Positions 15,442-23,836 of a stretch of 25,700 nucleotides of DNA are shown here, in pieces. Every line of letters starts with the position of its first letter. The first letter of the stretch is position 1. The notes beneath the pieces were generated by a model, which saw only the letters and a program-made list of their open reading frames with translations, ran no database searches and was not told the DNA's origin. This DNA is from Cytophagales bacterium. Its GTDB lineage: Bacteria > Bacteroidota > Bacteroidia > Cytophagales > Spirosomataceae. The stretch lies in NCBI GenBank assembly GCA_013205605.1, contig JABMMK010000226.1, forward strand, positions 1 through 25,700, given 5' to 3'. Position numbers and translations under genes: made by a program.

Positions 15442-16605
15442 TTATTTACTGGCTATGTCGATTAATCCTCGACCTGATTTTTGTATAATTTTTTCGCTCA
15501 TGAGTCGAATCGAGATTTCATCTAATATTCCGTTGATGAACTGCCCCGACTTAGGAGTGGAATAGTTTTTTGCTAATTCAATGTATTCATTAATACTTAC
15601 TTTAACGGGTATGCTGGGGAATTTAATCATTTCAGCAATCGCCATTTTAAGTAATATAAAATCGGTCATTGCTAATCGGTCCGACTCCCAATTCTTTGTT
15701 TGCGCTTCCACCCAGCCATTTAAATCTTTATCTGAATCTAACGTGAACTCATACAAATCTTCAAAAAAGCTTTTATCATCTTCCCACTGTAGGGCTAATG
15801 GTTGCAAACTTAAATCTTCCAAAGCTTCAATTTTGAAAGTTTTGGTTGACATACTCTTAACAACATCCTTATTCAAATTCCAATTTAAATCTTTTTCCTC
15901 AAAAAATTCTGTCATGCTAGGATGTTTTAACAGAAAGTTTTTCAAAATATATTTTATGATTTCTAAATCATCTTCGAAATTTTTACCTGCATTGGGTAAA
16001 TAAACTAAAAAAGTTTGGTCGACTAGAATCGCTTCAATAAATAATTTTTTCAATCTAGTTTCTTCGTCTTCTGACCAACCGATATGATTGTCTTTAAATG
16101 CAACCTGCAAAGATTTCCATTTAGGAAATACCGCTAATATTTTATTGTTTTTAAATAAAGATGTTTTGGTGTTGTTCTCTAAAAGCCTTCTATTCTCATC
16201 CCATTGAGCGATTTCAGAAAGAGATTGTAAGTAAAATAAAATTTTTAGGTACGTGTTATTGATGGCTTCCACTTCTGAAACCATATCTTTTTTGAGCTTT
16301 TCAGCGATCTTTTTTGTAGTGATTTGATATTTTTTATAGACCGACTGAGCAGCTTTCATGGACTCTTCCGGGATTGATTCTTCGGTAGGAATTCCTTGGA
16401 AAAATTCGGTTAATTGGATTTCGGCTAATTTCCTAAGTCCTTCTAAACGAGGCATTTGTTCCTCTTTGACAATCATTAAGGATAGATCGGGTAAGAAAAT
16501 GTACGTCAACTCGTCAAACGCCAATTGGTGTTGCGCCCGTTCATGGGTCCAGTAGGCATACATTTGTTGAAATGCTTTAACCCGAAGTAATCTTCTGTTT
16601 ACCAT
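15442..16605 (-). CDS. nusB: NusB transcription antitermination factor with long N-terminal extension
   Basis: A 387-residue protein, far longer than E. coli NusB (139). The recognisable NusB fold is at the C-terminus, about residues 308-370: DRLAMTDFILLKMAIAEM, then PSIPVKVSINEYIELAKNYS, then KSGQFINGILDEI. NusB binds NusE (ribosomal protein S10) and boxA RNA in rRNA antitermination. The N-terminus MVNRRLLRVKAFQQMYAYW resembles the first NusB helix, so the extra 200-odd residues appear inserted within or after that helix; this long form is usual in Bacteroidota. It is first in the minus-strand operon that ends with dnaX. The extension's role is unknown. Confidence 0.9.
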   Translation of the reverse strand: MVNRRLLRVKAFQQMYAYWTHERAQHQLAFDELTYIFLPDLSLMIVKEEQMPRLEGLRKLAEIQLTEFFQGIPTEESIPEESMKAAQSVYKKYQITTKKIAEKLKKDMVSEVEAINNTYLKILFYLQSLSEIAQWDENRRLLENNTKTSLFKNNKILAVFPKWKSLQVAFKDNHIGWSEDEETRLKKLFIEAILVDQTFLVYLPNAGKNFEDDLEIIKYILKNFLLKHPSMTEFFEEKDLNWNLNKDVVKSMSTKTFKIEALEDLSLQPLALQWEDDKSFFEDLYEFTLDSDKDLNGWVEAQTKNWESDRLAMTDFILLKMAIAEMIKFPSIPVKVSINEYIELAKNYSTPKSGQFINGILDEISIRLMSEKIIQKSGRGLIDIASK

Positions 16606-16671
16606 CCGTAAATAAAGAGCGTTCTAATAATTTGAAAGCACAAAATTAAGGATTTTAATTTATAAAGCCCC

Positions 16672-16679
16672 TATATTTG
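16672..16679 (+). promoter_or_regulatory. Candidate -7 box for the ABC exporter gene
   Basis: TATATTTG is an exact TAnnTTTG match 17 bases before the ATG at 16697, in the 91-bp space between the divergent nusB and exporter genes. No TTTG is found at the right -33 distance. I could not recognise a convincing promoter for nusB in the opposite direction. Confidence 0.5.
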
Positions 16680-16696
16680 TTGTCTATAAAATTAGC

Positions 16697-18484
16697 ATGG
16701 GAGCATTAGGTCATTTAAATAAATATTTTTGGAAGTATAAATGGCACTTATTTTTGGGCATTTTTTTTACTTTTTGTTCTAATTTTTTTGGGGTGGTCCC
16801 TGCACAATTGGTCCGATATGCCTTGGATCTAGTTACTGAAACGATCGATGTTTATTTTTTATTCAAAGGCTTTGCATTGCAATCTGTTTTCTATGAGGTA
16901 TTTGCATCCACTTTATTTTATTATGGGGGTTTAATTGTCTTAATGGCTTTCATAAAGGGTATTTTTTTGTTTTTGATTCGACAAACTTTAATTGTCATGT
17001 CAAGACACATTGAATATGAAATGAAAAATGAGATTTATGCCCATTATCAAACCTTACCCTTATCCTTTTATCGAAAGCAAAATACCGGAGATTTGATGGC
17101 TAGGATTTCCGAGGATGTCAGTAAAGTTCGGATGTATGTGGGCCCCAGCATCATGTATGGGTTTAATTTGATTACCGTTTTCACCCTTGTGATTTATTAC
17201 ATGGCTAAAGTAAATGTGACTTTAATGTGGTATGTTTTATTGCCACTGCCTATTTTATCTCTCAGTATTTACTACGTTAATTCGATTGTGATGAAAAAAT
17301 CGGAGGAGATTCAAGCTGGATTATCCTCTATTTCTACATTAGCCCAAGAAGCATTCTCTGGTATTCGAGTCCTAAAGTCATTTGTTAGGGAAAATCATTC
17401 GGGCCAGCAATTTGCCGCGGCATCGGCAAATTATCGCAAGAAGTCTTTGGATTTAGTCAAAGTAGATTCGTTATTTACGCCTTTAATTTCTTTATTGGTT
17501 GGATTTAGTACGCTATTAGTTGTTTATATAGGTTCAAAAGAAGTCATGGCCGGTGAAATTACCGTGGGTAATATTACCGAATTCATCATGTATGTATTTA
17601 TGCTGACTTGGCCCGTGACTGCGTTGGGTTGGACCAGTTCTCAAATCCAAAGGGCAGCAGCCTCCCAAAAACGAATTAACGAATTTTTACAAGCCCATTC
17701 AGAATTGGAAATGGGCCAACAAATTTCCAAACCTATCTCTGGAAATTGGGAATTTAAGAATGTAAGTTTTACTTATCCCGGATCTGATCGCGAAATTTTA
17801 AAACAAATTACATTTGAAATTAAATCAGGCGAATCTGTCGCTCTATTGGGGACCACCGGATCTGGTAAAAGTTCATTGGCCCAATTGATGGCTCGATTTT
17901 ATGATCCTAGCAGCGGTGATCTATTGTTGGACGGTGTTTCGCTGAAAGATTGGGACATTAAACATGTGCGAAAAGCTCTTGCCTATGTACCCCAAGATGT
18001 GTTTTTGTTTTCTACGACGATTGCCGAAAATATTAGTTTTGGTCAGGATGGAATGTCAACGGAACAAATAATGCAGGCAGCTAAAATGGCGGATGTGTAT
18101 GAAAATATCATGGAATTTCCAGGCCAATTTGAAACGATTTTAGGGGAACGTGGCGTTACGCTCTCAGGTGGTCAAAAGCAAAGAGTATCTATCGCGCGCG
18201 CCTTAGCAAAAAATCCAAGCATGCTGATTTTAGATGATTGTTTGTCAGCCGTCGATACTCACACGGAACATAAAATTTTGAATAATCTGAAAAAAATCAT
18301 GGTGGGGAAGACAAGTTTAATCATTTCACACCGAGTGTCTTCAGCGAAATTGGCCAATCGGATTATGGTATTACAAGATGGTCAGATTGTTGAGACAGGA
18401 AATCATCTCCAACTCATGAAACGAAAGGGCTATTATTATGAGTTATATCAAAATCAATTGAACGAGGAGGAAAACGGATTATAA
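16697..18484 (+). CDS. ABC exporter, fused membrane and ATPase domains (MsbA/multidrug type)
   Basis: A 595-residue half-transporter with six membrane helices in about 1-320 and an ATPase domain in about 345-595. Walker A is GTTGSGKS (385-392), the ABC signature LSGGQ is at 489-493, and the H-loop His is 545. In Walker B (MLILDDCLSAVD) the position of the usual catalytic Glu is Asp514. That D-for-E pattern is known from the degenerate site of heterodimeric exporters such as TM287, yet only one half-transporter gene is present here. It would export a lipid or drug from the inner membrane; the substrate is unknown. The last six bases overlap the tolC-like gene on the other strand, which may supply the outer-membrane channel. 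Confidence 0.9.
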   Translation: MGALGHLNKYFWKYKWHLFLGIFFTFCSNFFGVVPAQLVRYALDLVTETIDVYFLFKGFALQSVFYEVFASTLFYYGGLIVLMAFIKGIFLFLIRQTLIVMSRHIEYEMKNEIYAHYQTLPLSFYRKQNTGDLMARISEDVSKVRMYVGPSIMYGFNLITVFTLVIYYMAKVNVTLMWYVLLPLPILSLSIYYVNSIVMKKSEEIQAGLSSISTLAQEAFSGIRVLKSFVRENHSGQQFAAASANYRKKSLDLVKVDSLFTPLISLLVGFSTLLVVYIGSKEVMAGEITVGNITEFIMYVFMLTWPVTALGWTSSQIQRAAASQKRINEFLQAHSELEMGQQISKPISGNWEFKNVSFTYPGSDREILKQITFEIKSGESVALLGTTGSGKSSLAQLMARFYDPSSGDLLLDGVSLKDWDIKHVRKALAYVPQDVFLFSTTIAENISFGQDGMSTEQIMQAAKMADVYENIMEFPGQFETILGERGVTLSGGQKQRVSIARALAKNPSMLILDDCLSAVDTHTEHKILNNLKKIMVGKTSLIISHRVSSAKLANRIMVLQDGQIVETGNHLQLMKRKGYYYELYQNQLNEEENGL

Positions 18485-19792
18485 TAAGTTTCCGCTCAGT
18501 CGGATCAACTCTATTTCCGCAGCTTTAGCGGCAAATTTTGTTTCAATTAATCTAGTTTCAGCTGATACTGCATTTCTTTGTACTTCCCTTAATTCATATG
18601 AGGTTGCGATACCTACTTTAAATCGATCAAATGCAATGTCAATATTTTGCTTGGCAATGGCATAGTTTTCAGTCTCTAAAGAAATCAAATTCAATGCATT
18701 TTCATAGGTTACAAAGGCTCTTTCTAAGGTAGATGTAAGCGCATTTTTTAAGTCGTCAATTTGCAGTTGGGCAATTTCAGCATTGATTTTTGCATTTTGA
18801 ACTCGACGCTTCTGGTTGTAACCATCAAAAATATTGATCGTAGCCCTTAAGCCATAGTTTAATACATCACTACTTCCTCTTTGAACTCCAAATCCCGCCC
18901 CATTATTTACTTGGTTCATATTGTAACCAGCCAATAAATCAATTTGCGGCATTTGTAAACTCTGAATGCTTTTAGTGTCTAAGTCGGTAATCTTTTTTGT
19001 CAGGAGTGCGCTAATCAAAGTAGGATTCTGTTTTAACGCGAATTCTTTTAACTCAGGAAGATTTAGTTTAGGCAATAAATCAATTTTTGAATCTACATTA
19101 AATTCTTCTTGGTGATTTCTAACTAATAAAGTATTGTAGCTAATTTTAGTGTTTAAATAAGATTGTTCTTGGGCAATTAAAAGTGCTTTGTCCTCATTAT
19201 AATCCACCTGCGCAGAATAGTAATCTACTTTAGATCCTTGGCCCACCTCATATCGATCTTTGGCTAATTTTAAGCGGTCATTTGAAATTTCAAGTCCCTT
19301 TCTGAAATTATTAACCCGTAAATTTTGTCTGATTAAATCATAGTATGAGGATGATATAAGTGAAATCAAGTTTTCTATGGCGGTCTCGGTTTGCTTCGCG
19401 CCTAAATTTTGTAATTCCTTAAATCGATCTCTGAGTATAAACATTCCCTTGCCATCATATAGGGTCCAAACCATGGCCAAACCTCCGTTGGACGAATTTG
19501 AGTTTACACCACTCTGAACCAAGGGTGCTCTTAATCCTCCAAAAAACTCTTGATCTAAACCAGAAATGGTGTAGTTTTTATTTAAGGTACCTGTGATGGT
19601 TGGCAAAAAACCTGCATTACCCGGTGTATTGTCATTTAATGCTTGCAGTTCTCTTTTCTTAGAAATTTGAATCGAATAATGATTTTGTAATCCCAATTGG
19701 ATGGATTCCTCTAGACTTAAAAGTTTTTGCGCTGAAACTGAGCTACTAATAACGGTAAATAAGCCGATTAAACAGAGGTAAAAAAATTTCAT
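18479..19792 (-). CDS. TolC-like outer-membrane efflux channel (OEP family)
   Basis: A 437-residue protein from the start I choose at 19792. That start gives a clean signal peptide (MKFFYLCLIGLFTVISSSVS, cleaved after SAQ). An in-frame ATG ten codons upstream (19822) would overlap the -7 box at 19820-19827, so it is less likely. The mature protein has two OEP repeats, each with long helices: the LSLEESIQLGLQNHYSIQIS start, the AKDRYEVGQGSKVDYYSAQ motif, and its second copy AFDRFKVGIATSYELREVQR near the end. Such trimers form the outer-membrane exit of efflux or type I secretion systems. No periplasmic adaptor gene is nearby. Convergent with the ABC exporter (6-bp overlap). Confidence 0.9.
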   Translation of the reverse strand: MKFFYLCLIGLFTVISSSVSAQKLLSLEESIQLGLQNHYSIQISKKRELQALNDNTPGNAGFLPTITGTLNKNYTISGLDQEFFGGLRAPLVQSGVNSNSSNGGLAMVWTLYDGKGMFILRDRFKELQNLGAKQTETAIENLISLISSSYYDLIRQNLRVNNFRKGLEISNDRLKLAKDRYEVGQGSKVDYYSAQVDYNEDKALLIAQEQSYLNTKISYNTLLVRNHQEEFNVDSKIDLLPKLNLPELKEFALKQNPTLISALLTKKITDLDTKSIQSLQMPQIDLLAGYNMNQVNNGAGFGVQRGSSDVLNYGLRATINIFDGYNQKRRVQNAKINAEIAQLQIDDLKNALTSTLERAFVTYENALNLISLETENYAIAKQNIDIAFDRFKVGIATSYELREVQRNAVSAETRLIETKFAAKAAEIELIRLSGNLL

Positions 19793-19819
19793 AATAAATG
19801 GTTTTCGATGGATCAATCG

Positions 19820-19827
19820 CAAATTTA
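19820..19827 (-). promoter_or_regulatory. Candidate -7 box for the TolC-like gene
   Basis: On the minus strand this is TAAATTTG, an exact TAnnTTTG. Transcription would start near 19813, about 20 bases before the ATG at 19792. It argues against translation from the upstream ATG at 19822, which overlaps the box. The -33 region is not convincing. Confidence 0.45.
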
Positions 19828-19907
19828 ATGATTTTGATTAAGATTTCTATGCCCAATACCTATAAGTACCCATAGTATAATTTGAATCCTTTTTTTTAAT
19901 TTGCAAC

Positions 19908-20735
19908 ATGTCATTGCTCCAAGTTCATTCCATTATCATTTATCCCATTAAATCTTTGGGAGGCATCAATGTCTCCCAAATTACTGTTGAGCCAGCAGGC
20001 TTGCAGTTTGATAGGCGATTTATGTTGGTTGATTCTTCGAATAAGTTCATCACGCAGCGAACTCGGCCTGAGTTAACTCGGTTCCAATTAGAAGCTAAAG
20101 GAGCAGGATTTGAAGTGACAGATCAAAGGAATCAATGTGTCAAATTTCTAGATTTCAACCCGCCTTTGGGATCCACGGAAGAAGTTCAAATTTGGGATGA
20201 TCGAGTGATGGCACACGAAGTCCTTGACGATTGGTCGGTTTGGTTTTCGGAAAAAATAGGTGAGGAGGTTCGTTTGTTTCAACTGTCATCCATATTTTCT
20301 CGGTACATACAACCAGCATACCAAACAGCAGAATCAATGATTAGCTCTTTTGCGGACTCTCTACCCATATTATTATGTTCTGAAGCCTCTTTTCATCATG
20401 TGGATTCTCTCTTGGATCAGCCGTTGGATTGGCGCCGATTTAGACCCAATATCATTGTGTCAAATCAAACGGCTTTCGAAGAAGATACCTGGCAAGAAAT
20501 TTCGATAGGCAACTCAGTGAAATTGTTTGGAGCTAAACCTTGTGCTAGATGCCAACTAATCAATGTGGACCCGAATGACGGAACCTCAGATTCAACCATA
20601 TTGAAGGCCTTGTCTCAAACGCGAAAATTTGAAAATAAGGTTTATTTTGGTCAGCAATTTGTTCCCATCTCCTTGGGTGAAATTAAAGTAGATGACTTGA
20701 TCAACATTCATAAGCTCAAGGATGCAATTTTTTAA
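19908..20735 (+). CDS. MOSC-domain molybdoprotein, YcbX/mARC-like
   Basis: A 275-residue protein with the MOSC N-terminal beta-barrel domain (YPIKSLGGI at about 12-20, then FDRRFMLVDSSNKFITQR) followed by the MOSC domain. RRFRPNIIV is conserved, and Cys212 and Cys215 lie in GAKPCARCQLINVDP; in mARC and YcbX a Cys of this motif ligates the molybdenum. Such enzymes reduce N-hydroxylated bases with electrons from a reductase; YcbX acts in detoxification of such compounds. No ferredoxin-like C-terminal domain is attached. The upstream TATAATTTG (19876-19884) has three instead of two bases between TA and TTTG, so I do not call it. The next gene overlaps by 14 bases. Confidence 0.88.
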   Translation: MSLLQVHSIIIYPIKSLGGINVSQITVEPAGLQFDRRFMLVDSSNKFITQRTRPELTRFQLEAKGAGFEVTDQRNQCVKFLDFNPPLGSTEEVQIWDDRVMAHEVLDDWSVWFSEKIGEEVRLFQLSSIFSRYIQPAYQTAESMISSFADSLPILLCSEASFHHVDSLLDQPLDWRRFRPNIIVSNQTAFEEDTWQEISIGNSVKLFGAKPCARCQLINVDPNDGTSDSTILKALSQTRKFENKVYFGQQFVPISLGEIKVDDLINIHKLKDAIF

Positions 20736-21504
20736 AACCTTGCATTTTTTAAGTTTGGACGTCGTCGTGGGTGCTTGCCTTTTTCAGTGTTTATTAACGA
20801 CCATTTTTCTTTCGGGCCAATTTCCGCCCTTATTGGTAACTCTTACCTTGGCTTTTGCGGTTTGGACTATCTATTTGGTTGACAGATTTATTGATAATCA
20901 AAAGCCTGTTCTTCATTCAGCCCTTCACGACTTTCACCTCAAACACGTACATAAAATCAAGTACTTGATTGGGGGCAATGTGCTGATTTTATTATTTTTA
21001 GTTACATGTTTACCTAAATACCTAATTATAAATGGAGTGATTATCAGTATTTTGGTGCTCGTTTATTGGGCCTTTTTAATTTTTGGATTTTTTAAACGGG
21101 TAAAGTTTAGTAAGGAAATTTCCACAGCCATTATCTATACGACGGGAATTTTTCTTTACATATTTTCGAATGCCTTAGAGTCAAATATGGTGTTGCAGGT
21201 CCTCATGGTATTCCTATTTTTTCTATTGGCATTGCAGAATTTAGTGTTATTTACTTGTTTGTCTAATTCAGAACTTACAGGGGAATCGATGCTAATCGGT
21301 ATTGAAGTTTTATGGATTGGTTTATGCTTGGCCCTATTATTTTTTACCCATCTATCTATTTTTTTGCTCCTGCCTTTTTTACTTACTTTTGTAATACACC
21401 TTTGGATTCATTATATTTCTAAAAGTAAACAGTGGGCATGGGTAGGTGAAATAGCCTTTATTAGTCCCTTATTTTATTATTTATATGCGGTTATTTCAAC
21501 ATAA
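20722..21504 (+). CDS. Polytopic membrane protein with partial UbiA-like motif
   Basis: A 260-residue protein that is almost wholly hydrophobic, with seven or eight predicted membrane helices. The segment VWTIYLVDRFIDNQK (about 46-60) recalls the first Asp-rich motif of UbiA prenyltransferases (with D..xD spacing), and small lysine-rich loops follow. A second full Asp-rich motif, which active UbiA enzymes need, is not evident. It may therefore be a divergent or inactive relative; the assignment is tentative. It starts 14 bases inside the MOSC gene and ends 20 bases inside the MFS gene, so the three are probably translated together, but this does not reveal its substrate. Confidence 0.55.
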   Translation: MQFFKTLHFLSLDVVVGACLFQCLLTTIFLSGQFPPLLVTLTLAFAVWTIYLVDRFIDNQKPVLHSALHDFHLKHVHKIKYLIGGNVLILLFLVTCLPKYLIINGVIISILVLVYWAFLIFGFFKRVKFSKEISTAIIYTTGIFLYIFSNALESNMVLQVLMVFLFFLLALQNLVLFTCLSNSELTGESMLIGIEVLWIGLCLALLFFTHLSIFLLLPFLLTFVIHLWIHYISKSKQWAWVGEIAFISPLFYYLYAVIST

Positions 21505-22750
21505 AGAAGCTTATCGTGCATTGGGATTTCCTGAATTTCGTGCTTATGTGATTGGTAATACGTTTTTTACGATTGCTTTGCTGATTCAAGAAGTCTTGAT
21601 TGCCTATGAAATTTATAAAATCACGCATAATCCTTTAGCCTTAGGTTTAATTGGTCTTGCTGAGGCTATTCCTTTCATCTCATTGGTTTTGTTTGGGGGT
21701 CATTTTGCTGATAACCATAATAAAAAAAGGATTATGCAGGTTACCCTTTCCATTATTATTTTGGCCTCTTGCATTTTACTTTATTCCAGTAGCCAGTTGA
21801 GGTCAGGGGATTCTCAAATGCACATCTATGTGATCTATTTTGTCATTTTTTTAATTGGCTTATCCAAAGGTTTTTTTAATCCAGCAGCTTCTTCTTTAAA
21901 CCCGTTTTTAGTTCCCAAAGAAGTTTTTGCCAATGCAGCTACTTGGAACAGTTCATTTTGGCAGTTTGGTTCGATTATTGGTCCGGGAGTTGCCGGATTC
22001 TTATACGCCTATGCAGGAATAGAGGGTTCATTATTTATCGTGATTCTGTTGCTGCTTGTCGTCATGATTTGTATCCTACAAATTAAAAGTAGGCCTGTGC
22101 CTATCAAAAATGTGATCCACGAATCCATCTGGCAAAGCTTAGCTGAAGGTATTTCGTATGTCTTTAAAACTAAAATAATTTTATATGCTATTTCATTAGA
22201 TCTTTTTTCTGTTCTTTTTGGCGGTGTTATAGCCATTTTACCCATTTTTGCGGAAGATATTTTGCATGTGGGGGCTGAGGGTTTAGGAATATTAAGAGCC
22301 GCTCCATCGATAGGAGCTGTGATTACAATGGTCACCCTTATTTATTTTCCTCCGCTGAATAAAGCTTGGCGCAATTTATTATTAGCCATTGCCGGTTTTG
22401 GGGTGGCTACGTTGGTTTTTGCCTTGTCGACCAACTTTTGGCTTTCCGTGGCCGCACTATTTTTTACTGGAGCTTTTGATTCTATTTCAGTGATTATTAG
22501 GCAAACTGTTTTACGTTTTTATACACCGGACGAAATGCGAGGTCGAGTTTCGTCGGTCAACGGCGTATTTGTTAGTACATCGAATGAGATGGGTGCTTTT
22601 GAATCCGGGGTGGCTGCTAAATTTTTTGGTACAATCCCATCCGTGATTATAGGAGGTTGTGTTACTTTAGTATTGGTCAGCATTGTCGCCATTAAATCTG
22701 GCGACTTATTTAATTTGAAAATTGAGGATGAATTGAAGTTGCGGGAATAG
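21485..22750 (+). CDS. MFS transporter, EntS-like
   Basis: A 421-residue major facilitator with about 12 helices. The motif A loop between helices 2 and 3 reads GGHFADNHNKKRI (71-83). A second Asp/Arg-rich loop, YTPDEMRGRVSSVNG, lies in the C-terminal half; it resembles the corresponding loop of the EntS/MFS_3 exporters. Such carriers export siderophores, drugs or other small molecules by proton antiport; the substrate is unknown. The start at 21485 lies 20 bases inside the previous gene and the C-terminus ends with a charged tail. It is the last gene of the rightward MOSC cluster. Convergent with the gene at 22781-23479 (30-bp gap). Confidence 0.88.
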   Translation: MRLFQHKEAYRALGFPEFRAYVIGNTFFTIALLIQEVLIAYEIYKITHNPLALGLIGLAEAIPFISLVLFGGHFADNHNKKRIMQVTLSIIILASCILLYSSSQLRSGDSQMHIYVIYFVIFLIGLSKGFFNPAASSLNPFLVPKEVFANAATWNSSFWQFGSIIGPGVAGFLYAYAGIEGSLFIVILLLLVVMICILQIKSRPVPIKNVIHESIWQSLAEGISYVFKTKIILYAISLDLFSVLFGGVIAILPIFAEDILHVGAEGLGILRAAPSIGAVITMVTLIYFPPLNKAWRNLLLAIAGFGVATLVFALSTNFWLSVAALFFTGAFDSISVIIRQTVLRFYTPDEMRGRVSSVNGVFVSTSNEMGAFESGVAAKFFGTIPSVIIGGCVTLVLVSIVAIKSGDLFNLKIEDELKLRE

Positions 22751-22780
22751 TATCGTTAGAATTTCCAAATTCTTTCAGAC

Positions 22781-23479
22781 CTATTTTTCAGAATTCTTTC
22801 TTTCTTTTTCATCAATTTTAGCCTGCCTAGCTTCTTCCTTTAAGCGCAATTTCTCCGCTTTCCTTCTTTCTTTTTCATCAATTTTCGCTTGCTTCTTCTC
22901 TTCCTTAATCCTTAATTCTTCCGCGATTCTAAGTTCCTCGGCCACTCTAATTTCTTCTGCAATTCTAAACTCTTCAGCTAAGCGCACTTGAATTTTTTCA
23001 GCATATGGTTTTAGCGCTAGAAGCATACTTTTTCTCGCATTTTGCGCCCATAAAATTTCGTCTACCGCCTGAATAGGAGAGGCATTTAATCCTAATAATG
23101 GAGGCATCAACTTATAATAATGGCTTTTTAGTTTTTTTACTCCTTTTTTATTCACCGAGATTATTTCCTCAATGTTTACATGATATATCGCTACAACTCC
23201 ATCCTCTGTAGTACCATCTGAAATCTCAAATGATTCCATCGAGTTCATCGGAATGGATTGTGTCCCTAATACATTTGAACCTTGATAATGAATGATTTTA
23301 ACCTCATTTTCCGATGCGGCCAAATATGAAATTCGATGATTTCCTGATTTATTAGCGAAAAAATCTCCTATAGATTGAAATATATTTCGTTTGGGTAAAG
23401 TCGTTACCGCTAAACTTAGCCAGTTATTTGGCATTTCTGAATTTAAAAAGGCCAACGATTTTTGCAATTTTTCACTCAT
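22781..23479 (-). CDS. Uncharacterised protein with charged helical repeat tail
   Basis: A 232-residue protein I do not recognise. Residues about 1-165 look globular and mixed alpha/beta, with strands such as RISYLAASENEVKIIHY and a nearby GTQSIPMNSMESFEI; a PH-like shape is possible but unproven. From about 165 to the end it is a continuous Glu/Lys/Arg-rich helix with six-residue units (RIAEEF, RIAEEI, RVAEEL, RIAEEL). A 22-residue unit follows in which QAKIDEKER recurs. Such sequences often form stable single alpha helices or coiled coils. No signal peptide or membrane helix. It starts 67 bases after the arsR-like gene on the same strand, so it may be co-transcribed and regulated by that repressor; this is inference. 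Confidence 0.65.
   Translation of the reverse strand: MSEKLQKSLAFLNSEMPNNWLSLAVTTLPKRNIFQSIGDFFANKSGNHRISYLAASENEVKIIHYQGSNVLGTQSIPMNSMESFEISDGTTEDGVVAIYHVNIEEIISVNKKGVKKLKSHYYKLMPPLLGLNASPIQAVDEILWAQNARKSMLLALKPYAEKIQVRLAEEFRIAEEIRVAEELRIAEELRIKEEKKQAKIDEKERRKAEKLRLKEEARQAKIDEKERKNSEK
22798..22892 (-). repeat. 66-bp-period coding repeat in the charged tail
   Basis: A 29-base unit at 22798-22826 recurs at 22864-22892 with two mismatches, 66 bases (22 codons) apart. It encodes the two QAKIDEKER copies of the tail. High DNA identity beyond what the protein repeat needs suggests a recent tandem duplication, so the tail may vary in length between strains. Confidence 0.7.
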
Positions 23480-23546
23480 CAGGTCTGAATTTTTTGTTGA
23501 AATTAATGTAAAGCAAATGGATTCCCAAATTCATTAGGAACATTCA

Positions 23547-23834
23547 TTATAAACGAATTTTAGGTTTAGGAAATTCAAAATACTGAGCAAATCCCTGGAA
23601 CCAGGCATGAACTAATTCAAAGCCCGATCTATTTAATGAATAAATAATGTATTGCCCCTTTTTTTCTGCAAGGATAAGATTTCCTTGCTTGAGTAAATCC
23701 AAATGATGAGAAATACTTGGTTTTGACATTGAAAATTGCTTCGCAATTTCTCCGGCGTTTTGCGCGCCGCCAATTAAAAAAACAAGTATCTCTCGCCGAG
23801 TTGGATCATTGATTGCTTTAAATGTTATTTCCAT
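23547..23834 (-). CDS. ArsR/SdpR-family winged-helix repressor
   Basis: A 95-residue winged-helix protein. It opens with the family phrase FKAINDPTRREILVFL (about 5-20). The DNA-recognition helix is SMSKPSISHHLDLLKQ (about 35-50), and the wing GQYIIYSLN (60-68) follows. The ELCVCDL metal site of true ArsR is absent; the sequence is closest to SdpR-type autorepressors (ISKPSISHHL then GQYI-YSL). The start codon sits two bases beyond a perfect 16-bp inverted repeat (23837-23878), so it very probably represses its own transcription. No sdpI-like immunity gene is present; the downstream partner is the unknown gene at 22781-23479. Confidence 0.88.
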   Translation of the reverse strand: MEITFKAINDPTRREILVFLIGGAQNAGEIAKQFSMSKPSISHHLDLLKQGNLILAEKKGQYIIYSLNRSGFELVHAWFQGFAQYFEFPKPKIRL

Positions 23835-23836
23835 GG

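Noticed and set aside
19876..19884. TATAATTTG before the MOSC gene as a -7 box
   Set aside because: It has three rather than two bases between TA and TTTG and no TTTG at the -33 distance.
22758..22773. AGAATTT-CC-AAATTCT inverted repeat between the MFS gene and the convergent gene
   Set aside because: The arms are A/T-rich, the two-base loop is too tight, and no T tract follows directly; it is a poor terminator candidate.
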